64,000 nucleotides of DNA from an uncultured Pelagibacteraceae bacterium (GTDB lineage: Bacteria; Pseudomonadota; Alphaproteobacteria; Pelagibacterales; Pelagibacteraceae), in NCBI GenBank assembly GCA_902509725.1, contig CABWYI010000001.1:1-64000 (forward strand), read 5' to 3'. The notes under the pieces were generated by a model. That model was not told the DNA's origin. It searched no databases and worked only from the letters and a program-made list of their open reading frames with translations. The position numbers and the translations under genes are program-made. Shown piece after piece: positions 56,590 to 63,928 of this stretch (the stretch's first letter is position 1; the number at the start of each line of letters is the position of its first letter).

Positions 56590-56998
56590 AAACCTAGTTA
56601 TACTTTTTTTTTTGATTTTCCCTTTCCAGAATTCAAATTCAGAAATAATCATTATGAGTGATTGTAATGATAATCAAGATGAATTTTTAAAGAATGAATA
56701 CATTCTAAATCTAAATGAATTAATAATGACTAGAAACTACGTTTATAAAGAAAAAACATATCAAAAATACAAAAAAACAGATTTAAGTGTTAAAAAATCT
56801 AATTCCTACGTAAGGAATATCTATCAAGAAGATGGAAAAATTTTAACTCATAAGCATGGCTATCCACAATTCTATACACAAATTTTTTTTGAAAAAGAAA
56901 AACAAGAAATATTTTTGAAAACAGTTCTTAATGATGAAGAAGGTGTATCAAAAATATCAAAATGTAAAAATGTAGAAAAGTTTAAAGAAGAAAGTTAA
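56576..56998 (+). CDS. Secreted protein of unknown function
   Basis: 140 residues from the ATG at 56576, chosen because a signal peptide starts right there (KKIRNLVILFFLIFPF, cut near SNS-E). An ATG 12 bases upstream is possible. The mature part is polar, with two Cys (SDCND near the N-terminus, SKCKN near the C-terminus) that could form a disulfide. It overlaps the 57-residue membrane gene by 14 nt and ends convergent with a basic peptide gene. No family is recognised. Confidence 0.7.
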   Translation: MKKIRNLVILFFLIFPFQNSNSEIIIMSDCNDNQDEFLKNEYILNLNELIMTRNYVYKEKTYQKYKKTDLSVKKSNSYVRNIYQEDGKILTHKHGYPQFYTQIFFEKEKQEIFLKTVLNDEEGVSKISKCKNVEKFKEES

Positions 56999-57120
56999 TT
57001 TTTTTTTTTATTTTTTTTAGAATTTCTTTTTCTTGTCCCAAACTGACTGTTAGTGATATTGCTTCTATGCTTAGCGTAAGCTTGTTTTTGTGCTTGTTTC
57101 ATTGCTCTCTTTGATGACAT
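56995..57120 (-). CDS. 41-residue very basic peptide
   Basis: ATG at 57118-57120, TAA at 56995-56997, overlapping the convergent secreted-protein gene by 4 bases. The peptide starts MSSKRAMKQAQKQAYAKHRS and ends in a Lys/Asn run, so nearly half the residues are basic. It lies 5 bases after the stop of the histidine-phosphatase gene and could be cotranscribed with it. It may be a nucleic-acid- or ribosome-binding peptide, but nothing in the sequence proves it, and the oligo-T end could inflate the frame. Confidence 0.45.
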   Translation of the reverse strand: MSSKRAMKQAQKQAYAKHRSNITNSQFGTRKRNSKKNKKKN

Positions 57121-57125
57121 GATCT

Positions 57126-57683
57126 TTAATATTTTATTTCTATATTGCCTATTTTTTTGAATCTTATATCAGAAATTACGATTTCTCCAGAACTAGGAGC
57201 ATAATTTAGCACCTCGGAAATTACCACATAATGCGTAACAAAAATCAAATTCTTATTACCATCCCATTCATGTATATATTTTTTAAGATTTTTTATTTGT
57301 TTTGTTCTATTTTTTGAAAATTTTTCACTAAAGAATGAATTGAGAAATTTATTTGTTTCAAATTTTTCAAATGCTATCTCTGCAGTTTTTTTACATCTGC
57401 ACCACTCACTTGATATAACTTTATCAATTGGAATTAGATTTTCTTTAAAATAATTTCCAATATTTTTTGCTTGTTTTCTGCCTTCTTCACTTAAATTTCT
57501 TTGTGTTGAACAATCATTGATATCAAAATTATCTGGATCTCCTCCACCAGGTGCATAAGCATGCCTTATAAAAATTAAATTACCACCATTTTTAAGATTT
57601 TTTAAAACTTGAAGTTCTGTATCTGCTTTAATTCCATTTGTTAAAATTAAAAATATAATTAAGATAAAGTTTAATAATTTCAT
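57126..57683 (-). CDS. Exported histidine-phosphatase-fold protein (phosphoglycerate mutase superfamily)
   Basis: 185 residues with a signal peptide (about 1-20, cut after IKA). The catalytic core is visible: Arg40-His41 (FIRHAYAPGGGD), second Arg in SSEWCRCKKTAE, and His near 152 (FVTHYVVISEV). The RHA in place of RHG is common in the exported branch. These enzymes remove phosphate through a phosphohistidine. The substrate is unknown; the location should be periplasm. The start codon is 2 bases from the divergent UDG start. Confidence 0.88.
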   Translation of the reverse strand: MKLLNFILIIFLILTNGIKADTELQVLKNLKNGGNLIFIRHAYAPGGGDPDNFDINDCSTQRNLSEEGRKQAKNIGNYFKENLIPIDKVISSEWCRCKKTAEIAFEKFETNKFLNSFFSEKFSKNRTKQIKNLKKYIHEWDGNKNLIFVTHYVVISEVLNYAPSSGEIVISDIRFKKIGNIEIKY

Positions 57684-57685
57684 TA

Positions 57686-58366
57686 ATGAATATTAAATTT
57701 AAAAAATTAAATAAAACAATAGTTAATTGTAAAAAATGTCCTCGTTTAACTAATTTTATAAGAAAAATTTCAATTGAAAAAAGGAAACAAAATATTAATG
57801 AAAAATATTGGGGAAGGCCAGTCACTGGATTTGGTGATATAAAAGCTAAGCTTATGATTATTGGTTTGGCTCCTGCTGCTCATGGAGGAACTAGAACAGG
57901 GAGAGTTTTTACAGGAGATAAATCTGGTGACTTTTTATTTAAAAGTTTGCATTCAGTTAAAATATCAAATCAAAATTTTTCTAATAACATTAAAGATAAT
58001 TTAAAATTAAAATCTACATATATAACTAATATATTAAAATGTGTACCACCAGGTGATAAACCCATGAATAATGAACTAAGATCATGTTCAAGTTATTTTA
58101 TGAAAGAGCTTGATTATTTAAAAGATCTAAAAGTAATTGTAACTCTTGGAAAAGTCGCTTTTGATAATTGTCTTAAAATATATAAAAAAAGATTTAGAAT
58201 TAATCAAAAAATTTCTTTTAAACATAATAAAAAATATCTATTACCTGATGGTAGAATATTGATAGCTTGTTATCATCCAAGCCCTCGAAATGTTAATACT
58301 AAAGTTGTAACTTCCTCAATGATTAATCAATTATTTCGGAAAGCAAAAAAAATTGCTAAGTTTTAA
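57686..58366 (+). CDS. Uracil-DNA glycosylase, family 5 (UDGb type, 4Fe-4S)
   Basis: 226 residues. The family-5 motif GLAPAAHGGTRTGR (60-73) lacks the acidic residue of families 1 and 4 and is diagnostic. The HPSPRN motif lies near the C-terminus. Four Cys (15, 18, 119, 134) fit the 4Fe-4S cluster. UDGb removes uracil and, with wider specificity, other deaminated bases from double-stranded DNA. Its 3' end overlaps the convergent thioesterase by 11 nt, and its start is 2 bases from the phosphatase start. Confidence 0.9.
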   Translation: MNIKFKKLNKTIVNCKKCPRLTNFIRKISIEKRKQNINEKYWGRPVTGFGDIKAKLMIIGLAPAAHGGTRTGRVFTGDKSGDFLFKSLHSVKISNQNFSNNIKDNLKLKSTYITNILKCVPPGDKPMNNELRSCSSYFMKELDYLKDLKVIVTLGKVAFDNCLKIYKKRFRINQKISFKHNKKYLLPDGRILIACYHPSPRNVNTKVVTSSMINQLFRKAKKIAKF

Positions 58367-58778
58367 TAGTGTCACAAAAATAAGGTTTAAACTTTACATA
58401 AATTTCATCTGGTATTTTAACTGGCTTTCCATCGTTATTAACAAAGACTAAATGAACCTGAGCTTCAACAATTACTTCATCACCTTTTGAAATTATTTGA
58501 TTCATGAAAAAAGATGTTTTGGTAATAGATTTAACAAAAGATCTTACGGTCAATTCGTCCTCTAAATGAGCAGATTTTTTATATTCAATATTACAAGCTT
58601 TAACTATAATTAATGATCCAAAATCATCTTTAATTTTTTTGTTGCTGTACCCAATTGAAAATAAGGACTCAGTTCTTGCCCTCTCTAAAAATTTCAAATA
58701 ATTTGCATAATAAACTACTCCACCAGAGTCAGTATCTTCATAATAGACTTTCACTTTATGAAAGAAATTTTCATGCAT
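58356..58778 (-). CDS. ybgC: YbgC-type acyl-CoA thioesterase (4HBT hot-dog fold)
   Basis: 140 residues with the YbgC motif VYYEDTDSGGVVYYANYLKF, catalytic Asp17 and the FLERARTE helix. Family members hydrolyse acyl-CoA or acyl-ACP and are usually the first gene of tol-pal, but here no tol or pal gene follows. The neighbouring genes are unrelated, so it may be an orphan copy. It converges with the uracil-DNA glycosylase gene and is upstream of nothing in its own direction in this window. Confidence 0.9.
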   Translation of the reverse strand: MHENFFHKVKVYYEDTDSGGVVYYANYLKFLERARTESLFSIGYSNKKIKDDFGSLIIVKACNIEYKKSAHLEDELTVRSFVKSITKTSFFMNQIISKGDEVIVEAQVHLVFVNNDGKPVKIPDEIYVKFKPYFCDTIKT

Positions 58779-58801
58779 AAAAAAAGTATATCAAATTATT
58801 G

Positions 58802-59452
58802 TTATTCTGTAGAAAAATAAATATTTTGAAAATAAGCTACAGATTTCATTTTAGAATTATCAGTATCCGACATAATAGCCAATCCATCTAATTCATTTAC
58901 GTCTAAATTGTGAAATCTCTTAAAATCATCTTTTACATTTGCTTTCACTGTTATCCACTCATTCAAATTTTTTTGTGTACTTGCTAAAACGTTATCTATT
59001 GATTTTTTAGTATAAGGACTGGGCCAATTAGATCCAATCTCATTATTACTTGAAAAAACATAATTTATTGCTCTATTTGATAACGGAGTTGCTCCTGTTT
59101 TCTTTATCACAAAAACTCTGGCTGCAAAATCATGTCCCTCTTTTGTATTTTCTTTTATGCCAGATAAATCTTTCTCAATTTTCCATGTAATATTAATGAA
59201 TGGTGTCTTATTTAAATCAATTTTGATTTCTTTACCTAGACCTGAAGCAGCGTTTTCAGCGACTGACTTCAAAAAATTACCGTTTTCATTGGTTCCTACG
59301 GTATAAGAAGTTTTGTTATCTGCCCCCCTCACTTTTCTTACTTCCAACTTAGAAAGCTCTGTTTCAGTAAAATCAAATATCTTTATTTCATCCGCTAATA
59401 AAGCTTCGGTAATTATAAGTAGGGTTAATAAAATTTTGAATACAAGTTTCAT
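58802..59452 (-). CDS. DUF3047 family periplasmic protein
   Basis: 216 residues: a signal peptide (about 1-20, cut after LLA) and a beta-rich domain with the DUF3047 elements FINITWKIEKDL, FAARVFVIKK, NYVFSSNNEIGSNWPSPYT and the closing LAIMSDTDNSKMKSVAYFQNIYFS. Function unknown, and no catalytic residues can be assigned. It is 23 nt from ybgC in the same direction. Confidence 0.88.
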   Translation of the reverse strand: MKLVFKILLTLLIITEALLADEIKIFDFTETELSKLEVRKVRGADNKTSYTVGTNENGNFLKSVAENAASGLGKEIKIDLNKTPFINITWKIEKDLSGIKENTKEGHDFAARVFVIKKTGATPLSNRAINYVFSSNNEIGSNWPSPYTKKSIDNVLASTQKNLNEWITVKANVKDDFKRFHNLDVNELDGLAIMSDTDNSKMKSVAYFQNIYFSTE

Positions 59453-59538
59453 AAATATTTTTTAAAAAAAATTCTTAATACATTATTTTGACAAAATTTA
59501 AACATTCAAAATTCAACTTTTAGTTCTATATCAATAAA

Positions 59539-59676
59539 ATGAAAACAATATCCATTTTTATACTACTTATTTACTGGTCAATAATGATTTTTGCACCCAT
59601 TATGTCCAAAGATGTCAAGTTTAGTAGAGCTAAGGTTAATAATAATAAAATGGTTGAGCAGAAGCCCCGAAGTTAA
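59539..59676 (+). CDS. 45-residue peptide with N-terminal signal/membrane segment
   Basis: ATG at 59539, TAA at 59674-59676, overlapping the convergent SDR stop by 4 bases. Residues 4-22 are hydrophobic (ISIFILLIYWSIMIFAPIM), followed by a basic, Asn-rich tail. The 4-base convergent overlap is the same junction style used by well-supported genes here. It could be a membrane-anchored or secreted micro-protein. No homologue is recognised. Confidence 0.5.
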   Translation: MKTISIFILLIYWSIMIFAPIMSKDVKFSRAKVNNNKMVEQKPRS

Positions 59677-60425
59677 TAAGTCGAACGACCACCACTTATA
59701 TCAAACACAGCTGCTGTTGAAAACGTATTCTCCTCTGAAGAAAGCCAACAAACTAAGGATGTGAACTCTTCAACCTCTAAAAATCTACCTCTTGGTACCT
59801 TGGAAAGCATTCTTTGGACATGCTCTTTAGTCATTTGATCCAAAATTCGAGTATTAGCACCTGCAGGTGTAATTGCATTTACTGCTATATTTTTATCAGC
59901 AAGTTCTTTACCTAAAGATTTTGTGAGACCTATAGCGCCTGCTTTTCCAACACTATATGCACTTGCATTAGCATTACCGTCTTTTCCAGCAACTGAAGCA
60001 ACATTTACAATTCTACCATAGTTATTTTTAATCATATTTGGCACTATTGTTCTACAGCAATTAAAAGTTCCCATTATATTTATATCAACAACTTTTCTCC
60101 ACATCTCTACATCGTATTCCCATAATGATGCTGTAGGACCTGTTATTCCAGCATTATTGATTAAAATATCAATATTTGTTTTTTTTATTATTTCTTTAGT
60201 GCAATTTTCAACTTCTTTATAATTAGATACATCAACGATGTTTGAGCTTAAATTTGTGTTATCTAAATCTTTTTGAGCTTTTTCTATCATCTTAGGATCT
60301 ATGTCCCAAATTATAACTTTAGCTCCTGAGTCTAAAAATCTTTTAGCAATATCAAGACCAAATCCTTGAGCTCCACCAGTGATTACAGCAGTTCTATCAT
60401 TTAAATCAAATTTAATTTTATTCAT
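59673..60425 (-). CDS. Short-chain dehydrogenase/reductase (FabG-like)
   Basis: NAD(P)-dependent oxidoreductase of 250 residues with TGGAQGFG cofactor motif (16-23), NNAG (90-93), and catalytic Ser144, Tyr157 and Lys161. The C-terminal FDISGGRSTY is typical of SDRs acting on sugar- or hydroxy-acid-type substrates. Being last in an NCS1/TRAP transport cluster, it probably oxidises or reduces an imported compound and is not the FabG of fatty acid synthesis. The substrate is unknown. Confidence 0.88.
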   Translation of the reverse strand: MNKIKFDLNDRTAVITGGAQGFGLDIAKRFLDSGAKVIIWDIDPKMIEKAQKDLDNTNLSSNIVDVSNYKEVENCTKEIIKKTNIDILINNAGITGPTASLWEYDVEMWRKVVDINIMGTFNCCRTIVPNMIKNNYGRIVNVASVAGKDGNANASAYSVGKAGAIGLTKSLGKELADKNIAVNAITPAGANTRILDQMTKEHVQRMLSKVPRGRFLEVEEFTSLVCWLSSEENTFSTAAVFDISGGRSTY

Positions 60426-60429
60426 TTAA

Positions 60430-61887
60430 TTAGTCTTTAGCTAAAAGATAATACGTAAATCCTGCAACTAATGCACCAATTATCCAAGAGAAGTGTTGTA
60501 AAAACATTAAATTAGTATTCCAAATTGTTGAGCTTGAAAAAATAAAACCCAAAAATAATGAGTAAATTCCTCTTATATGCCATCCGCCAGAAAAGTAATA
60601 GACCCCATCACTTTCTAATGAATAAATGTCTTTGTTAACTAAATTTCCCTTTTTAATAAAATAAAAATCAAAAATCATAATACCAAAAAAAGGTCCAAAA
60701 AAAGCTCCAAAAGTATCTATGAAAGACAAGATTCCAATTTGGCTTAAATAGATTAACCAAATTACACTTATAATAAAGCCAAGTATCGAAATGATAAAAC
60801 TAGAACTTTTTAACGATAAAGTTGAAGGCATCAAATTAATTAAAGTATATTGAGAGGGAATAAAATTAGCTATCAAGTTAGTCGATAAAGATGCAATAAT
60901 TATAAAAATTAAAGCCAAATTTGTTATAAGTAAATTATTTAAAGACCCAATTATATCTGTAGGGTTCGTGAATATTTTAGAGAGATTTTCAGGATTCTGA
61001 TTTAAAAAACCATCTACACCTACAACTATAAATAATGCAAAAAATGAGAATATAATTAAATTTAAAATTAAACTTAAGTTACCTTTTTTTAATTCAGCTT
61101 CATCTTTTACATATCTAGAAAAATCACCAAAACTTAAAATAACAATCGAGAAATAAGCAAAAATAGTCCCTGCAACAGTAATTAATGGCATTAAATTATT
61201 TTTATCAATAAAGTTTGAATAGTTTAATGAATTAACGAAAGTATCTGTTGTGAATTTTACATCACTTAAAAGTACTGAAAAGAAAAACAAAAGCATTCCT
61301 GAATAAACTACAATAGCAGAAAACTTAATTATTTTTTTATTAAAATTCATACCTAAACTAAATAAAATTGTCTGTAATAGAATAGCTATAACAATCGATA
61401 CCCAATCAATAATATTTAATGCTAAAAAAAATGTTAAAAAAATATCTTGATCTAAAAGTGAAGAGTCTATGGAAAATATGATTATTCTTATAAGGTAACT
61501 AAAAGCCTTTGATAAAAAATATGTTTGAATACCAAACATAAAAATTCCCACCAAACCTCTTAAGAAGCCAAAATATTTTGCACCACGTATACCAAGTGAA
61601 GATCTTAATAAAACAATAAAAGGTAAACCAAATTTTTGGGAAGGCTTACCAATCCAATTAGAAAAAAAGTAAACTAATAATGATCCTAAAATTGTTCCAA
61701 AGAATACAACAAAAGTATTTAAATTATAAATAACATAAAGTGATGTAATTAAGGAGAACCCAATAACACTTTGAATGTTAACACCCCAAAAACAGAATAA
61801 ATCTTTCCAATTCCAGTTTTTTTCGTTAGGATTCACTGAGACTAAATCCCAATTAATAAGTGTATTTTTTGATTTTTGTTGACTCAC
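60430..61887 (-). CDS. NCS1 family nucleobase/allantoin/hydantoin-type permease
   Basis: 485 residues with about 12 membrane helices. Family features: the N-terminal NWNWKDLFCFWGVNIQ (normally NP.W...LW), the GKPSQKFGLPFIVLLRSSLGIRGA loop between TM2 and TM3, and FGDFSRYVKD. NCS1 transporters are sodium- or proton-coupled importers of purines, pyrimidines, hydantoins, allantoin and vitamins. The substrate here cannot be read from the sequence. It is 25 nt after dctM and 4 nt before the SDR gene. Confidence 0.9.
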   Translation of the reverse strand: MSQQKSKNTLINWDLVSVNPNEKNWNWKDLFCFWGVNIQSVIGFSLITSLYVIYNLNTFVVFFGTILGSLLVYFFSNWIGKPSQKFGLPFIVLLRSSLGIRGAKYFGFLRGLVGIFMFGIQTYFLSKAFSYLIRIIIFSIDSSLLDQDIFLTFFLALNIIDWVSIVIAILLQTILFSLGMNFNKKIIKFSAIVVYSGMLLFFFSVLLSDVKFTTDTFVNSLNYSNFIDKNNLMPLITVAGTIFAYFSIVILSFGDFSRYVKDEAELKKGNLSLILNLIIFSFFALFIVVGVDGFLNQNPENLSKIFTNPTDIIGSLNNLLITNLALIFIIIASLSTNLIANFIPSQYTLINLMPSTLSLKSSSFIISILGFIISVIWLIYLSQIGILSFIDTFGAFFGPFFGIMIFDFYFIKKGNLVNKDIYSLESDGVYYFSGGWHIRGIYSLFLGFIFSSSTIWNTNLMFLQHFSWIIGALVAGFTYYLLAKD

Positions 61888-61912
61888 TTAAATAATATAA
61901 AACTAAAATTTT

Positions 61913-63247
61913 CTACTGTCCATATAAGAGAGTTGGAAGCCAGAGCGCAATTTGAGGAAATACAACGATTAAAATTAAACCTATTACTTGCAGTACCATA
62001 AATTGCATCATTCCATAGTAAATATCTTTAAGATCCCACTCTGGTACCACTCCTTTTAAAAAATATGCAGATAGAGCTACGGGCGGTGAGAGCCAGGCGG
62101 TTTGTAAATTAACTGCAACTAAAATAGCAAACCAAGTTAAGTTAAATCCTAATGCCTCAACTAAAGGTAATATAATTGGAATTATTATCATTACAATTGG
62201 CACCCATTCCAAAGGCCATCCTAATAAAAAAATCATAACCATTATCATTGCTAGGATTAAATATTTATTCATTTCTAAACCTAATAAAAATTCTGTAAGT
62301 AATGTTGGTGTTCCCAATCTAGCAAAAACTGCACCAAAAAAATTTGATGCTGCAACTAAAACCATTATCAATGCTGTAATTTCTAAAGTTTTAACCAATG
62401 CTTCTTGTAATTTTGGTAGTGTTAATTTTTTATATGCTAAAGAAAGCAACAAAGCACCCATAGCACCACAACCTGCTGCTTCTGTTGGGGTGGCAAATCC
62501 AAATAAAATACTTCCTAATGCTGCGAAAACTAAAGCAGCAGGAGGAACTAACCCAAGAAAAAACTCAATCCAAACTTCTTTCATGCTTGCTGCTCTCATG
62601 TCCTCAGGTAAAACAGGTCCAAGCTTTGGATTAATCATACATCTGATTGTGGTGTACGCTGCATATAAAGTTGCAAGAAGAATCCCAGGAAAAATAGCAG
62701 CTGCAAATAAATCAATCACAGGAATTTCCATAATTGGACCCATGACTACAAGCATAATACTTGGTGGAATTAATATTCCTAAAGTTCCACCTGCAGTAAT
62801 TGTTCCTGCTGCAAGTCTAACGTCGTATCCTGATCTATTCATGGATTTTGCAGCCATAATTCCTAAAATTGTAACTGAAGCACCAACAATTCCTGTAGCT
62901 GCTGCAAATATTACTGATACAAATAAAACTGCATAATATAAAGAACCTTTTACTTTAGCTAACATTAATTGAAATGCTGAAAACAATCTTTCCATTAATC
63001 CAGCTTGTTCCATCATAATACCCATAAAAACAAAGAGTGGAACGGCGGCGAGTGTTTGCTCGGTCATTACCATTGAAAATTGGAGAGTCATTAGGTAAAA
63101 AACTAATTTTCCAAATCCTAAGTAACCAAAAACAAAACCTAAAAATATTAATGTAAAAGAAATTGGAAATCCCACAAATATTGCAAAAAGCATTACTCCA
63201 ACAAGAATAAAACCTAAAATTGCTGGATCCACAAATTCTGCTATCAT
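61913..63247 (-). CDS. dctM: TRAP transporter large permease (DctM)
   Basis: 444 residues with about 12 membrane helices. Family motifs are GFPISFTLIFLG, VPLFVFMGIMMEQAGLMERLF, GTLGILIPPSIMLVVMG, ATPTEAAGCGAMGALLLS and LQTAWLSPPVALSAYFLKG. It couples sodium movement to substrate uptake together with DctQ and the periplasmic DctP. It overlaps dctQ by 4 nt. The ending PTLLYGQ is family-like. Confidence 0.95.
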   Translation of the reverse strand: MIAEFVDPAILGFILVGVMLFAIFVGFPISFTLIFLGFVFGYLGFGKLVFYLMTLQFSMVMTEQTLAAVPLFVFMGIMMEQAGLMERLFSAFQLMLAKVKGSLYYAVLFVSVIFAAATGIVGASVTILGIMAAKSMNRSGYDVRLAAGTITAGGTLGILIPPSIMLVVMGPIMEIPVIDLFAAAIFPGILLATLYAAYTTIRCMINPKLGPVLPEDMRAASMKEVWIEFFLGLVPPAALVFAALGSILFGFATPTEAAGCGAMGALLLSLAYKKLTLPKLQEALVKTLEITALIMVLVAASNFFGAVFARLGTPTLLTEFLLGLEMNKYLILAMIMVMIFLLGWPLEWVPIVMIIIPIILPLVEALGFNLTWFAILVAVNLQTAWLSPPVALSAYFLKGVVPEWDLKDIYYGMMQFMVLQVIGLILIVVFPQIALWLPTLLYGQ

Positions 63248-63858
63248 TCAGACTCTCCTGGCCATTGACCTTTTTTTGCAGCCCAATAACTTTTAAATAA
63301 TTCTGAAACTCCTTGAATGAGTAAAAAAATAATTCCTATTAATAGACAAGTTTTTATAGGCCACATATAAGGCATCCACGTGGTATCCATACCTCGTTCT
63401 CCTCTTTGAATAGACTCTCCAACATAACCTATGGTCATATAAAGAAAAACTATCAAGCCTGGAAAATAAAATATTAGATAAAGCCAAAAATCTATTAGCC
63501 CCTGATTTTTAGTTTTAAAATTTCTGTATAAAAAATCTGCTCTAATGTGAACACCTCTTGAAAGAGCATAGCCTGCTCCTAACATAAATAATGCACCATA
63601 TAAAAAACGACTAATATCGTAAGCCCAAATAGTTGGGGAATGAAATAATTTTCTCGCTAAAACTTCATAGGTCATTGCAAATATCAATGGCATTAATATC
63701 CAGCAAACTACGTTACCGACCCATTTACTAAACTTATCTATATTAACAATTGATTTTGCCATCCATAATGGCATGTCGTCTGGCATTTTTCCTGAACCAC
63801 CTCGCCTTTCAGCGATCATTTCATCTGATGTATCCAACTTTGATGGTTCTTCTGCCAT
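63244..63858 (-). CDS. dctQ: TRAP transporter small permease (DctQ)
   Basis: 204 residues with four membrane helices (about 45-63, 81-101, 122-143, 170-190), a polar N-terminal extension of about 30 residues containing AERRGGSGKMPDDMPLWM, and the family loop FHSPTIWAYDISRFLYGALFMLGAGYALSRGVHIRADF. The extended N-terminus resembles the DctQ group serving keto-acid or mannitol-type TRAP systems. It starts 12 bases after the T-run of the dctP terminator. Confidence 0.93.
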   Translation of the reverse strand: MAEEPSKLDTSDEMIAERRGGSGKMPDDMPLWMAKSIVNIDKFSKWVGNVVCWILMPLIFAMTYEVLARKLFHSPTIWAYDISRFLYGALFMLGAGYALSRGVHIRADFLYRNFKTKNQGLIDFWLYLIFYFPGLIVFLYMTIGYVGESIQRGERGMDTTWMPYMWPIKTCLLIGIIFLLIQGVSELFKSYWAAKKGQWPGESE

Positions 63859-63870
63859 AAAATTCTGATT

Positions 63871-63905
63871 AAAAAAAATTAGAGCGGACTTTAAAAGTCC
63901 GCTCT
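63871..63905 (-). terminator. Rho-independent terminator/attenuator between dctP and dctQ
   Basis: A perfect 12-bp stem AGAGCGGACTTT/AAAGTCCGCTCT (63881-63905) with a tight loop is followed on the complement by AA and then T8 (63871-63878). Its GC content is far above the surroundings. It lies 24 bases after the dctP stop and 12 before the dctQ start, so partial termination would keep binding-protein mRNA in excess over permease mRNA. Confidence 0.85.
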
Positions 63906-63928
63906 AAAAAATTAAGATTATTTACTGA

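Noticed and set aside
57001..57020. Long T-runs as a terminator
   Set aside because: They are the Lys/Asn codons of the 41-residue peptide read from the other strand; no GC stem precedes them.
59488..59493. Perfect TTGACA as a -35 for the 45-residue peptide gene
   Set aside because: No acceptable -10 occurs 16-18 bases downstream (ATTCAA only).
60430..61887. Riboswitch ahead of the NCS1 permease
   Set aside because: Only 25 bases separate it from dctM; no room for an aptamer.
62490..62936. 148-codon plus-strand frame
   Set aside because: Entirely antisense to dctM; the composition mirrors the hydrophobic codons of the opposite strand.
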